The notes under the pieces are model-generated. The model ran no database searches. It saw only the letters and a list, made by a program, of their open reading frames with translations, and was not told where the DNA came from. Positions 23,987 through 32,979 of a stretch of 45,532 nt of DNA are shown here, piece by piece. Each line of letters opens with the position of its first letter. Position 1 is the first letter of the stretch. Origin of the DNA: an uncultured Prevotellaceae bacterium (GTDB taxonomy: Bacteria; Bacteroidota; Bacteroidia; Bacteroidales; Bacteroidaceae); assembly GCA_900320845.1 (NCBI GenBank), contig ONTS01000017.1, forward strand, positions 1 through 45,532, given 5' to 3'. Made by a program: the position numbers and the translations under genes.

Positions 23987-24562
23987 CTAATAGAGCAGCA
24001 ACAGACCGGCAAAACCTGCCATAATGAGCAGGCGGATAGGATGAATGCGAAACACTTTGGTACCCACAAAGGTAAAAAAGAAAATACCCACACTTATCCA
24101 AAACTGCCAACCGTTATCCGACGGAGTAGAGAAGTTTTCCTTGTTCATCAACAGAAGCGTGGCAGCCAACAACAGGCCCACCACAGCAGGACGCACACCA
24201 AGGAAGATACTCTTCACTATCGGCGAATTCATATACTTCATCAGCAGACGACAGATGACTATCATCAGTATCAGCGAAGGCAACACCAACGCAAAGGTGG
24301 CTACCACGCTGCCCAATACCGACATGACTGGCGACATGCCGGCATGCTCCACAGCGGCATAACCGCAATACGTGGCAGAGTTGATACCTATCGGACCAGG
24401 CGTCATCTGCGAAACAGCGACAATGTCGGTGAACTCGCCCATGCTTATCCAGCCATGACGTGTCACCACCTCACTCTGAATGAGCGACAGCATACCGTAA
24501 CCACCGCCGAAACCGAACAGGCCGATACTGAAAAACGTTATAAACAACTCTAAAAATATCAT
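23987..24562 (-). CDS. Chromate transporter family, second half-subunit
   Basis: A 191-residue integral membrane protein of the CHR family. It carries the hallmark FGFGGGYGMLSLIQSE at the start, VSQMTPGPIGINSATYCGY, and long hydrophobic helices thereafter. The short CHR proteins occur as pairs of six-helix halves that together equal one long ChrA. The partner lies 26 bases upstream. CHR proteins export chromate in exchange for other anions in known cases, but many homologues have unknown anion substrates, so the role here is a family-level call. Start at ATG 24562 (MIFLELFITFFSIGLF). Confidence 0.88.
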   Translation of the reverse strand: MIFLELFITFFSIGLFGFGGGYGMLSLIQSEVVTRHGWISMGEFTDIVAVSQMTPGPIGINSATYCGYAAVEHAGMSPVMSVLGSVVATFALVLPSLILMIVICRLLMKYMNSPIVKSIFLGVRPAVVGLLLAATLLLMNKENFSTPSDNGWQFWISVGIFFFTFVGTKVFRIHPIRLLIMAGFAGLLLLY

Positions 24563-24588
24563 CTCTCTATCTTGCGTTTATCTCTCTT

Positions 24589-25197
24589 CTAAACTTCTTT
24601 ATCCTCTGCTTCACCATGGTGATGAGCAGCTCCATCCACGTCCGAAGACTTGGCCTCGGTAGGTTGCACGAACTGACCATACAGATAACCGCCGAAAGCG
24701 GCTGCCAAAATGACGTATATCGGATTCACACCCAGCAAGTAGATGAGCAGCGCACCGCCTAAAGGTATCCAGCAGTTGGAAAGATTTATCTTTGCCGACA
24801 CTGCCATATTCCACGTCGGAACGGCTATCAGAGCCACTACAGCAGGGCGAATGCCGCGAAAGATGGAAGCCACAACGGCATTGTCAGTCACATGAACGAA
24901 ACACATCGCAAGCAACAGGATAATCACAAACGAGGGCAATGCCGTACCCAAGGCGGTTACCAACGCACCGCGAAGACCGCGCAACCTGTAACCGACAAAA
25001 ACACTCATGTTGATGGCAAAGACACCAGGACTGCTCTGAGCGATGGCGGTAACATCTATAAACGACTCCTTACTCAACCAACGACGACGATCCACGACCT
25101 CCGTCTCTATCAACGGAAGCATGGCATAACCGCCACCAAGGGTGAACAAACCTATCTTGAAAAAGGTCTTGAAAAGGGTAAAGTATATGTTACTCAC
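24589..25197 (-). CDS. Chromate transporter family, first half-subunit
   Basis: A 202-residue membrane protein, partner of the half at 23987-24562. The family motifs are FTLGGGYAMLPLIETEVVD, then QSSPGVFAINMSVFVGYR, and a Gly-rich last helix (ILAAAFGGYLYGQF). The end carries a His-rich acidic tail (AAHHHGEAEDKE), which may be a metal-binding appendage or an uninformative tail. It is the upstream gene of the pair, separated from the aminopeptidase gene by about 140 bases, so the two halves probably form their own operon. The two halves resemble each other at the N-terminus, consistent with an old duplication. Confidence 0.88.
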   Translation of the reverse strand: MSNIYFTLFKTFFKIGLFTLGGGYAMLPLIETEVVDRRRWLSKESFIDVTAIAQSSPGVFAINMSVFVGYRLRGLRGALVTALGTALPSFVIILLLAMCFVHVTDNAVVASIFRGIRPAVVALIAVPTWNMAVSAKINLSNCWIPLGGALLIYLLGVNPIYVILAAAFGGYLYGQFVQPTEAKSSDVDGAAHHHGEAEDKEV

Positions 25198-25337
25198 GGA
25201 TATACAGCTTTTTCTGTCGGACTTCTATTGTTTAATGCTGCAAAGGTAACAATACTTTTCGGCTACATCAACACCTCTACCATTTTTCCATAACAACACA
25301 AAACGTCCCGTACAACGGCCGCTCCACGCACCCAAAA

Positions 25338-27941
25338 CTATTGCACTGCACGCAATCTCAGCTGGTACGAGGCTGCCTTTACCTTATTCATCAGCGACAG
25401 CGGATAGTCGGGATGACTGCCTATGAACTGATCCACAGCCCTCTGCGCCACAGCACTGCGGTGGTTCGACAGCAACGATGACAGCCAATGGCTGGCGAAA
25501 AAGATGCTGCCCTGCGCCTGAACAGACTCCAACGCTTCCAGACCCGCAGCGATATACTCCACCGAATACTGTGTAAACACTTCGCTGTTGAGCAACGAAA
25601 GCAGCCGTTCTGTCCAGGTCTCTACATGACGCCCCTCGGCAGTGAGCAGCTCGCTGAACAACGACCGACGGACTGACGGGTCGGGATGGCAGCCACGCGA
25701 CACAAAGTCGAACTCACGGAGCTCGTCTACATTCGTCAGACGGGCACGCTGAACACGCAGTATCTCCTCCCAACGCTCGGGCTGTTCAACCGCCAAATGC
25801 CACGACACCGTGGTGTAGTCGCGACGGCTCAGCAGACTGTCGCCCTGCGTATGCCATAACGCATACACGGCACTTACTATCTCATCGGTTGTGGCACGGT
25901 GGGCAATAAGTCGGCGCAGCTGCTGCCGCACCGAACGTACTGGGTGTTGGTGCGACAGTGTCCACAGCTCTTTCTCCATCATCTTGCGCCCGTCTGCCTC
26001 GGTCTCGCCCAGCAGCACACCCAGCGTGGTGCACAGCTGCGATGCTACCAGCGCATTCTCCTCTTGTCGTAGGGCTGTGGTGAGGATGTCGCAGAGGTGC
26101 TGCGCACGCACCGATATTCCTGGTTCGGTCAGCTGCTGCACAAAGTCGTCATACAAGCGGAGCACACCGGCATAACGCTCCACGGCATTAGCTGATGCCA
26201 ACATGCTGAGCAACATTGGCTCATAATTGTGGAAACGCGCGTAGCAGTCGCCTTCGGGATTGACGACGACACTTTTCGGAGCACCGCGCAAGGGTACTGA
26301 CACATAACGGCTGTTCATCATCAGACGCACGGTATCGATGCCTGACGCCTGTGAGTCGGGCGCCTCGCCGTAGTCCACGCGCACCGTCAGCTGCTGGGGC
26401 CACACCAGTTCCTTCGTCGATGGTGCCTCCTGAGAGGCATGTAGCTCGTACTGCGGAGCCTGCATGCCGCCCTGCCCTACTTGGATGTAGTGCTCTTGCA
26501 CCGACGTATATATCATCGGCAGCCCTTTTTCCCTCACCCACACATGGCTGAACTGAGGCAAATGGCACTCCGGAGCCTCTCTGTCGAGGATGCGGATGAG
26601 GTCATCCCATATAGCATTGCCATAGCTGAAGCGCTGCAGATAGGTCTGCAACCCCTGACGGAAACGCACCGCACCCATCGTCTCCTCCAACTTACGCATG
26701 ACGATAGGGGCCTTATGATAGATGATGTTGCCGTACACCAGACCAGCATCCTTGAGGTTATCGAGGGGCTGTTGTATGGGATGCGTGCCGTCGGTGCAGT
26801 CTACTGCCATGGCAGAGGGATAGTGGATCTTCAAGAAGTTCAGCGCATGGTCGACATCGGGAAACGCCTCGGCGCACATCTTGTCGGCCATAAAATTGGC
26901 AAATACTTCCTTGGTCCAAACGTCGTCGAACCATCGCATCGTCACCAGGTCGCCAAACCACAGGTGCGACACCTCGTGGGCAAGGAGGTTGAAGCGTGAC
27001 AGCTGCTCGTCGACCGTGGGCTGGGGGTTAAGGAAGATGCGCCTGTCGGTGAGCTGTATGGTGCCGGGATGTTCCATACCGCCAAACTGATAGGAGGGCA
27101 ACACCATGAAGCCCACCTTGCTGAAGGGCTGCTTGATACCCGTGTATTGTTCCATCCAGCGCAGCGTCTTGCCTATCATCGCTGCCACCTGGGGCAGCTG
27201 CGCCACCTTCTGCGGGTCGGTCTCGCGGTAAAGAATGTCGAAAGGATAGCCTACCTCCGCCTCATCGGCTTGGTAGCGGCTGAACATGCCCGCCGTGAAA
27301 GAGAAGAGATAGGTGGGCAGTGGGTCGGTCTGTGCAAAGTCGCAGTGCACCGTTCCCGTCGCCGTTGTCGTGAAGGTCATCGCACCATTGCCCTGCGCCG
27401 TCCAGCCGGCAGGGAGGTCCAGCGACAGCACAAAGCGAGCCTTGAGGTCGGGCTGATCGAAACAGGGAAAGGCGGTGTGGGCATTGCCGGGCACAAAGAG
27501 GGTGTAGAGGTAGTCGTCGTGGCGGTTCAGCGCCTTATCAGAAGGTGTGAAACGGAAGGTCACCCTATTGCTGCCGCGCTGCAACCACTGCTGCTTCACG
27601 ACGATATGTCCATCGCGAAACTGCGCCTTGCGCTTCCGTCCGTTCACTTCTATGGCCATCTCCCCTTCGGGGTCGCTGCCCTCGTAGTCGAGCAACACAT
27701 CGCTATTGCTGCGCAACAGGAAACGGATGTCGGCCTGTGCGCTGAGCGGCTCTGTCTTGACGGAGGGCACACGAAAGCCTATTCGGTACTCCACCTGCGA
27801 CACATTGCCTGCTCGCTTCTGGGCTAAGCTCAGGGGAACACCGCGCTCGGCGGACTGAGCTACGCTGCAAAGGGGAAACAACGACAGCAGAAACACAGCG
27901 GCAGAGGCCATCACAAGGCGGACAAGGGGAAACGGATGCAT
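25338..27941 (-). CDS. M1 family zinc aminopeptidase, secreted
   Basis: An 867-residue gluzincin with a signal peptide (VMASAAVFLLSLFPLCSVAQ), hence periplasmic or outer. The N-terminal beta domain ends near ~200. The substrate-recognition motif GGMEHPGTI stands for the usual G(A/G)MEN. The zinc site is His322, Glu323 and His326 in AHEVSHLWFGD, with Glu345 in KEVFA 18 residues later, as HExxH-x18-E requires. The helical C-terminal domain is long. M1 enzymes trim N-terminal residues of peptides and serve nutrient peptide use. The GGMEH and KEVFANF variants are seen in Bacteroidota homologues. It stands alone, divergent from the OmpA-type gene. Confidence 0.92.
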   Translation of the reverse strand: MHPFPLVRLVMASAAVFLLSLFPLCSVAQSAERGVPLSLAQKRAGNVSQVEYRIGFRVPSVKTEPLSAQADIRFLLRSNSDVLLDYEGSDPEGEMAIEVNGRKRKAQFRDGHIVVKQQWLQRGSNRVTFRFTPSDKALNRHDDYLYTLFVPGNAHTAFPCFDQPDLKARFVLSLDLPAGWTAQGNGAMTFTTTATGTVHCDFAQTDPLPTYLFSFTAGMFSRYQADEAEVGYPFDILYRETDPQKVAQLPQVAAMIGKTLRWMEQYTGIKQPFSKVGFMVLPSYQFGGMEHPGTIQLTDRRIFLNPQPTVDEQLSRFNLLAHEVSHLWFGDLVTMRWFDDVWTKEVFANFMADKMCAEAFPDVDHALNFLKIHYPSAMAVDCTDGTHPIQQPLDNLKDAGLVYGNIIYHKAPIVMRKLEETMGAVRFRQGLQTYLQRFSYGNAIWDDLIRILDREAPECHLPQFSHVWVREKGLPMIYTSVQEHYIQVGQGGMQAPQYELHASQEAPSTKELVWPQQLTVRVDYGEAPDSQASGIDTVRLMMNSRYVSVPLRGAPKSVVVNPEGDCYARFHNYEPMLLSMLASANAVERYAGVLRLYDDFVQQLTEPGISVRAQHLCDILTTALRQEENALVASQLCTTLGVLLGETEADGRKMMEKELWTLSHQHPVRSVRQQLRRLIAHRATTDEIVSAVYALWHTQGDSLLSRRDYTTVSWHLAVEQPERWEEILRVQRARLTNVDELREFDFVSRGCHPDPSVRRSLFSELLTAEGRHVETWTERLLSLLNSEVFTQYSVEYIAAGLEALESVQAQGSIFFASHWLSSLLSNHRSAVAQRAVDQFIGSHPDYPLSLMNKVKAASYQLRLRAVQ

Positions 27942-28094
27942 AGTAATCGATGTTGTGGTTGTATGCGGCGAAGATAATCATAATTTTTCATTCGTTATGA
28001 CGACGCACACGTTAATTAAACAAAAAAGCACCTGACAACGTCTTAATAAATGAAAAATATAGCGAAAAAACTTCCGTATTACCATTCTCCGAAC

Positions 28095-28102
28095 TATATT
28101 TG
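28095..28102 (+). promoter_or_regulatory. -7 box of the OmpA-type lipoprotein gene
   Basis: TATATTTG matches the Bacteroidota -7 consensus. The start codon at 28153 is 50 bases downstream, preceded by an AAGAAAGGAA purine-rich stretch. A -33 element is not clear. Confidence 0.5.
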
Positions 28103-28152
28103 CGCCACCAAAATATGACAAATAACCCCAAAAACAAGAAAGGAACAACACC

Positions 28153-28992
28153 ATGAAGTATTTTAGCAGTTTAATCATTACCGCTGCTGTTGCTGCATTG
28201 ACGCTCACCAGCTGCGCGAGTAAGAAACAACTGGCAGAATGTCAGGACACCAACAAATCACTGACGGCGCAGTTCCAGAATACCAAAGAGGAACTCGCAG
28301 CCTCAAAGGCACGCGTACTGAGTCTGGAAGACCAGCTCGCTCAGGCAAAAAAAGACTATGCAATGCTGCAGCAGTCACTTGACAAGAGCCTGTCTAATGC
28401 CAACCAAAACAACATCAGCATCGATAAACTGGTAGACCAAATCAACGAATCGAACCAGTACATACGCCATCTCGTTGAGGTGAAGAGCAAGAGCGACTCG
28501 CTCAACATGGTACTGACCAACAACCTCACACGCTCACTCTCTAAAGAAGAGCTGAAGGAAGTGGATGTGCAGGTGCTCAAAGGCGTTGTCTACATCAGCC
28601 TGGCCGACAACATGCTGTACCGCAGTGGCTCTTACGAAATCAACGACAGAGCTGCTGAGACTCTCTCAAAGATTGCCAAAATCATCACCGACTACAGCGA
28701 CTACGATGTACTCGTGGAAGGCAATACCGACAATGTGCCCATCTCACGCGAAAACATTCGCAACAACTGGGACCTCTCCTGTCTGCGTGCCTCCAGCGTA
28801 GTGCAGTACCTGCAAAACCACTATGGCGTCGACCCCAAGCGTCTCACTGCCGGCGGACGTGGCGAATACAACCCGCTGACAACAAACACCACCGACATGG
28901 GCAAGCAGCGCAACCGCCGCACACAAATCATCATCACACCGAAACTCGACCAGTTCATGGAACTCATTGAGCAGGCACCGGATAAGGAATAA
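28153..28992 (+). CDS. OmpA-family lipoprotein with coiled coil
   Basis: A 279-residue protein. A lipobox (TLTSC, Cys21) ends the signal peptide. Residues ~30-110 form a heptad-like coiled coil (QFQNTKEELAASKARVLSLE). Residues ~160-270 form an OmpA-like peptidoglycan-binding domain with GNTDNVPISRENIRNNWDLS and GKQRNRRTQIII. It probably anchors the outer membrane to peptidoglycan, in the manner of Pal-like or coiled-coil OmpA lipoproteins. It stands alone, with its own promoter at 28095 and a strong terminator at 29028-29055. The ATG is supported by the purine-rich AAGGAAC upstream. Confidence 0.9.
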   Translation: MKYFSSLIITAAVAALTLTSCASKKQLAECQDTNKSLTAQFQNTKEELAASKARVLSLEDQLAQAKKDYAMLQQSLDKSLSNANQNNISIDKLVDQINESNQYIRHLVEVKSKSDSLNMVLTNNLTRSLSKEELKEVDVQVLKGVVYISLADNMLYRSGSYEINDRAAETLSKIAKIITDYSDYDVLVEGNTDNVPISRENIRNNWDLSCLRASSVVQYLQNHYGVDPKRLTAGGRGEYNPLTTNTTDMGKQRNRRTQIIITPKLDQFMELIEQAPDKE

Positions 28993-29027
28993 AAAAGACG
29001 GCGGCATACATGGCCAACACATAAAGA

Positions 29028-29055
29028 AGAGAGCATCGCACGGTGCTCTCTTTTC
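29028..29055 (+). terminator. Rho-independent terminator of the OmpA-type gene
   Basis: AGAGAGCA (29028-29035) pairs with TGCTCTCT (29044-29051) across an 8-base loop and is followed by TTTTCTTT. Confidence 0.8.
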
Positions 29056-29180
29056 TTTGCTATCAGCCCAACCCCGACGACCCATCAGAAACCAAACGAA
29101 TAACAAGCAGAGGGTGAACGAAGAATAAACAGAAGGCTAACGAACAACAAGCAGAAAGTGAATGGGCAACTTTCAGCAAC

Positions 29181-29219
29181 CAAAGTCGTCGAGATTGGTG
29201 ACCAAAGTCGACGACTTTG
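29181..29219. repeat. Intergenic hairpin repeat, copy 1
   Basis: CAAAGTCGTCG (29181-29191) is the exact complement of CGACGACTTTG (29209-29219), with TTGGTGACCAAA lying between them. Related hairpins occur at 44990-45026 and 45072-45120. The surrounding gap (29056-29325) has no gene. Confidence 0.65.
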
Positions 29220-29325
29220 CTTTTCTATTATACAATCATCATCGGGTGAAAGAGGAACATTTGCCTGCCCTAAACACTCTGGCGGCAAATAAGAGAAGAA
29301 GATAGAGCAAAGGGGGTACTGCCTA

Positions 29326-30276
29326 TTACGTTACATTCACCCATGTATCCAGACGGTTTTCGTCATAGTATTGCGTCGCAACCCTCTTAGCCTGTTTCGG
29401 TATCTGTGCCGCGCGTGTGCCGCCGAGCAACACCACAGGCGACGTCTCTACGAACATGATGTCCCACAGTCCGGCATCAAGAAAAGACTGATGTGTCTTC
29501 GCTCCACCCTCAACGATGAGCGATTGCAGCTGTCCTGCCATACACTCGCGCAACACGGCGTCGATGGTCATGTTGCCCTCGAGGACAAAGCGCACAGGGT
29601 TGTGGCCCCACCAATGACGCACGGTGAGCTGAGGCTGGTCGCGAAGCCAAGTGGTATGTCCCACAACGATGGCGTCTTCCTCGGCACGCAAGCGATGGCT
29701 GAGGCGCAGGGTGCGCTCGTTGGAGAAAAGGTAAGGCTTGCCGCAGTCGTCGATATAGCCATTGGACGACTGCGCCCACTTGAGGATGATGTAGGGACGG
29801 TGCTTATTGTGGAAGGTGAAGAAACGGTGGTTGAGCCATAGGCATTCGATGTCGAGAACGCCGTCAACGACCTCTATGCCTGCCTGGCGCAAGCGGTCGA
29901 TGCCCCGCCCTGCCACTTTCTCGTAGCTGTCAAGGCACCCTACTACCACACGACGCACTCCTTTTTTGATGATGAGGTCGACACAGGGCGGAGTCTTGCC
30001 CCAATGCGAGCAGGGTTCCAGACTGACATAGATGGTGGAATCAGGCAACAGCGCCTCGTCGGCCTCGCTCACAGCAGCAAAGGCATTGACCTCGGCATGG
30101 GCTTCACCATAACGGCGGTGCCATCCCTCGCCAAGGATGCGGCTCCCGTCGGCCTCCGACGATACGATGACAGCGCCGACCATAGGATTGGGACGGGCAT
30201 CGTGCAGCCCATTGAGGGCGAGCTGCAGACAACGGGACATATACTTTTCGTCGTGGGATAACGTTGGCATGGGCAT
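29326..30276 (-). CDS. ribD: Bifunctional riboflavin deaminase/reductase RibD
   Basis: A 316-residue protein joining the two middle steps of riboflavin synthesis. The N-terminal deaminase has NPMVGAVIV, the zinc/catalytic HAEVNAF, and LEPCSHWGKTPPC. The C-terminal reductase begins near RPYIILKWAQSSNGYID and has the VEGGAKTHQSFLD motif. The reductase domain is somewhat shorter than usual and lacks a long tail, but its core motifs are there. The start is M at 30276 or the next Met two codons on (MPTLSHDEKYM). It is divergent from prmC, whose promoter overlaps the intergenic 20 bases. No FMN riboswitch is visible, and other rib genes are not nearby. Confidence 0.93.
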   Translation of the reverse strand: MPMPTLSHDEKYMSRCLQLALNGLHDARPNPMVGAVIVSSEADGSRILGEGWHRRYGEAHAEVNAFAAVSEADEALLPDSTIYVSLEPCSHWGKTPPCVDLIIKKGVRRVVVGCLDSYEKVAGRGIDRLRQAGIEVVDGVLDIECLWLNHRFFTFHNKHRPYIILKWAQSSNGYIDDCGKPYLFSNERTLRLSHRLRAEEDAIVVGHTTWLRDQPQLTVRHWWGHNPVRFVLEGNMTIDAVLRECMAGQLQSLIVEGGAKTHQSFLDAGLWDIMFVETSPVVLLGGTRAAQIPKQAKRVATQYYDENRLDTWVNVT

Positions 30277-30283
30277 TTATTAC

Positions 30284-30291
30284 TATCTTTG
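30284..30291 (+). promoter_or_regulatory. -7 box of prmC
   Basis: TATCTTTG lies 6 bases before the prmC start codon at 30298, so the transcript should start at or beside the ATG. The expected -33 region falls within the beginning of divergent ribD. Confidence 0.55.
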
Positions 30292-30297
30292 TGGGCA

Positions 30298-31146
30298 ATG
30301 GATTATCATACACTACAACAACGGCTAACTGGCCGCTACACAGAGCGCGAGGCGCAGGCAGTGGCGCGTCTGGTGCTCGAAAATGTATGCGGATTGTCGT
30401 TTGCTGACGTCTGTGCAGGCAAAGATAGACAATTACTGCCACATCAGCAGGCACGCTTGCAGGAAATTGCATCGCGTCTGTGCGGCGGTGAACCTGTACA
30501 ATATGTGCTGGGCGAGGAATGGTTTGCAGGCAGACGCTTTGAGGTGAACCCTTCGGTGCTCATCCCGCGCCCGGAGACGGAGGCCCTGTGCGAATGGATA
30601 GGCGAGGAAGGAGAGCGAAACGGAGCCCCATGCGCAATCCTCGACATAGGAACGGGAAGCGGATGTATTGCCATCACGCTGTCGAAAGCCTTGTCCCACG
30701 CCACCGTTGAGGGTTGGGACATCTCCGATGCTGCCCTGCATACAGCCGCACGCAACGCCGAGAGCCTGCAAGCCGACGTCACCTGGCACTGCCGCGACAT
30801 TCTGACATGGCAGCCTCAGGGCGAAAAGTGGGACATCATCGTCTCGAATCCGCCCTACATTCCGCAACATGAGCGGGAGGAGATGGAGGAAAATGTTGTC
30901 GACTTTGAGCCTGCGTCAGCACTCTTCGTGCCCGATGAAGAGCCCTTGCTGTTCTACCGTGCCATAGGACGCTATGCGCTGCTGACACTGAAAGACAACG
31001 GACAGCTGTTTGTAGAGACCCATTCGCGCCAGGCACAGGCTGTGGCTGCACTCTTCAGCGAGCTGGGGTTTGCCCACACCGACCTGCGCAACGACATATT
31101 CGGGCTACCGCGCATGGTGAGAGCCACCTCACGCCATAGCGAATGA
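30298..31146 (+). CDS. prmC: Release-factor glutamine methyltransferase PrmC
   Basis: A 282-residue protein that methylates the Gln of the GGQ motif in peptide-chain release factors, using S-adenosylmethionine. The N-terminal helical domain ends with GEEWFAGRRFEVNPSVLIPR followed by PETE. The SAM loop is ILDIGTGSGCIAITL. The catalytic motif is IIVSNPPYIPQHE. ENVVDFEPASALFVPD is also typical. Two more codons precede the chosen ATG in frame, but no better start exists. A hairpin (31188-31226) follows the stop. The gene lies head to head with ribD. Confidence 0.93.
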   Translation: MDYHTLQQRLTGRYTEREAQAVARLVLENVCGLSFADVCAGKDRQLLPHQQARLQEIASRLCGGEPVQYVLGEEWFAGRRFEVNPSVLIPRPETEALCEWIGEEGERNGAPCAILDIGTGSGCIAITLSKALSHATVEGWDISDAALHTAARNAESLQADVTWHCRDILTWQPQGEKWDIIVSNPPYIPQHEREEMEENVVDFEPASALFVPDEEPLLFYRAIGRYALLTLKDNGQLFVETHSRQAQAVAALFSELGFAHTDLRNDIFGLPRMVRATSRHSE

Positions 31147-31187
31147 GCCTGCCGCTTCACATCATATATTTATAATATGGAATAAAA

Positions 31188-31226
31188 ATATAGAGCCACA
31201 TTGTCGGAAACAATATGGCTCTATAT
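31188..31226. terminator. Hairpin after prmC, possibly bidirectional
   Basis: ATATAGAGCCA (31188-31198) pairs with TGGCTCTATAT (31216-31226), and inner ATTGT/ACAAT extends the stem. It separates prmC from the convergent lipoprotein gene. A clear T-run is lacking on the plus side, while A-rich sequence on the left would give U-rich RNA for minus-strand transcription. Confidence 0.6.
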
Positions 31227-31281
31227 CACTGCTTGCGCCGAGACAGGATGCTGCTGTCGGGCGACAGCTTGTCAAAGACTT

Positions 31282-31830
31282 TTACATGTAACTCCAGATG
31301 TAATGGAACGATTGGGTTGGATATCCTTCATAGGACACTTTCCAAGTATTGCCCTTGGTGTCTGTAGCGTTGAGTTTGATGGTGAACAGTCCGCCGCTGA
31401 TGTTTACAGACAGGCTTCCAGAAGAGAAATCGTATACCACAGCCGTCTTGACGGTCAATGCCATGTCCCAAGTGTAAGAGTGCAGAGTTTCCGTTGCAAG
31501 ATTGGTAATCTTGTTGATGAGGTGTAAGGGCAGGTCGATGGTCATCACTGTTCCCTGCGGCTCTACATCTTCCTGCTCTCCCAATTTAGTTTCTACATCA
31601 GAAAAGACGATATTGTAGCCCTTCTTCTCAGTATTATAGAAGAAAGCTGCAGACTTAATTTCATGTTTGTCGCCGTTAAAGGTGAACGAATTAACCGTTT
31701 CTGCTGATGGCGGTATGAGCTTGTCGTCTTTGTCGTCATCGCCACATGCCACGAGTTGCAGCGCAAACAGCCCCATTACCATGAAGGTAAACAATGAGGT
31801 CAGACTATTTGTAAACTGTTGTTTTTCCAT
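31282..31830 (-). CDS. Small lipoprotein, paralogue of the 32980-33579 product
   Basis: A 182-residue lipoprotein (lipobox LQLVAC, Cys29, followed by acidic GDDDKDDK, a surface-export-like Asp-rich tail in Bacteroidota). The mature part is beta-rich. It shares with the protein at 32980-33579 the patterns FFYNTEKKGYNIVFSDVE and DLPLHLINKITNLA, against FYYDEAQKGYNVF and DLPEEAFGK..NDLA. I know no function. It is the gene after trpS (48-base gap) and last in a possible operon of lipoprotein, lipoprotein, trpS, lipoprotein. The acidic stretch right after the lipid-linked Cys resembles the Bacteroidota lipoprotein surface-export signal. Confidence 0.75.
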   Translation of the reverse strand: MEKQQFTNSLTSLFTFMVMGLFALQLVACGDDDKDDKLIPPSAETVNSFTFNGDKHEIKSAAFFYNTEKKGYNIVFSDVETKLGEQEDVEPQGTVMTIDLPLHLINKITNLATETLHSYTWDMALTVKTAVVYDFSSGSLSVNISGGLFTIKLNATDTKGNTWKVSYEGYPTQSFHYIWSYM

Positions 31831-31878
31831 AAAGGTTATAATGTTAAAGGGTGAATATTGTCCAATGATTGTCGTTTT

Positions 31879-32871
31879 CTATTCGTTTCTGAAACCGATG
31901 ATGCTTCTCACTTCCTTGAGGGTGGCTCTTGCACTCTCTCTTGCCCGCTCGGCGCCCTCCTTGAGAATGCGGGAGAGGAGTGCATCGTTGGCTTCGTATT
32001 CGGCAATGCGCTCACGGATGGGTGCCACCACCTTGACAAGGTCTTGCGCTATCTGCTTCTTCATTTCGCCATAGCGCAGCGTGCAGTCGTTCCACTGCTT
32101 GTCGAAGCACTCGTAAGTGTCGCAGCTGGAGCAGAGACAGAGGAAGGTGAAGAGGTTTTCTATCACCTCTGGGCGCTTGCTGTTGGGCTCTTGGGGACCG
32201 TTGTCGGTCACGGCATGCATCACTTTCTTGGTAATTACTTTGTCGTCGTCGCGCAGGTAGATGCAGTTGCCTTCGCTCTTGCCCATCTTTCCGCTGCCGT
32301 CGAGGCCTGGTATCTTCACGGCCTGGCCTTCGCCGAAGTAGAAGTTCTGAGGCTCGGGGAAGAAGTCGACACCATAGATATGGTTGAAGCGGCGCGCTGC
32401 CTTGCGTGCCATCTCCATATTCTGCTCCTGATCTTTTCCGACGGGTACCTTGACGGCACGGTGCTGCAGGATATCGGCTGCCATGAGCGTGGGATAGGTC
32501 AACAGTCCGGCATTAACGTTGTCTGGTTGCTTGCGGGCTTTCTCCTTAAAGGTGGTAACGCGTTCCAATTCGCCCAGGTACATATTCATATTGAGGAAGA
32601 GATAGAGCTCGAGTGTCTCCTTTACATCACTCTGCACATAGATAGTGACCTTCTCTGGGTCGAGACCGCATGCGAGATACTCGGCAAGGATGGTCTTGGC
32701 ACTGCGTTGAATGTTCTCAGGCTTGGGATGCGTGGTGAGCGTATGCCAGTCGGCGATGAAGAAGAAACAGTTGAACTGATCCTGAAGACTGACAAAACTC
32801 TTCACTGCACCGTAATAGTTGCCTAAGTGCAGATTACCTGTTGGGCGAATGCCACTTACTACTTTTTCCAT
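31879..32871 (-). CDS. trpS: Tryptophanyl-tRNA synthetase
   Basis: A 330-residue class I synthetase charging tRNA-Trp. The HIGH-equivalent is HLGN in RPTGNLHLGNYYGAVK. The KMSKS-equivalent is KMGKSEGN. The Trp/ATP pocket segments (FIADWHTLT, LLTYPTLMAADIL, VPVGKDQEQNMEMARKAARR) are intact. The length is normal. It starts at MEKVVSGIRPTGN (32871), the family's usual opening. It lies between small lipoprotein genes on the same strand, with gaps of 108 and 48 bases. No tryptophan-responsive leader or T-box was seen upstream. Confidence 0.95.
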   Translation of the reverse strand: MEKVVSGIRPTGNLHLGNYYGAVKSFVSLQDQFNCFFFIADWHTLTTHPKPENIQRSAKTILAEYLACGLDPEKVTIYVQSDVKETLELYLFLNMNMYLGELERVTTFKEKARKQPDNVNAGLLTYPTLMAADILQHRAVKVPVGKDQEQNMEMARKAARRFNHIYGVDFFPEPQNFYFGEGQAVKIPGLDGSGKMGKSEGNCIYLRDDDKVITKKVMHAVTDNGPQEPNSKRPEVIENLFTFLCLCSSCDTYECFDKQWNDCTLRYGEMKKQIAQDLVKVVAPIRERIAEYEANDALLSRILKEGAERARESARATLKEVRSIIGFRNE

Positions 32872-32979
32872 AATATGATTAGACTTCTTTAGTGTTTAAA
32901 TAAAAGGTGATGCGCACGACTATCTACAGCAAGCCTGTTTCGCTTACACTGCGTGCTGCGTGGTTGGGCGAAGGGCATA

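Noticed and set aside
29056-29325. FMN riboswitch or leader near ribD
   Set aside because: This region lies downstream of ribD, and upstream of ribD only about 20 bases separate it from prmC, too short for a riboswitch.
31858-32826. 322-codon plus-strand open frame opposite trpS
   Set aside because: It mirrors the complete TrpS coding frame and shows no family features.
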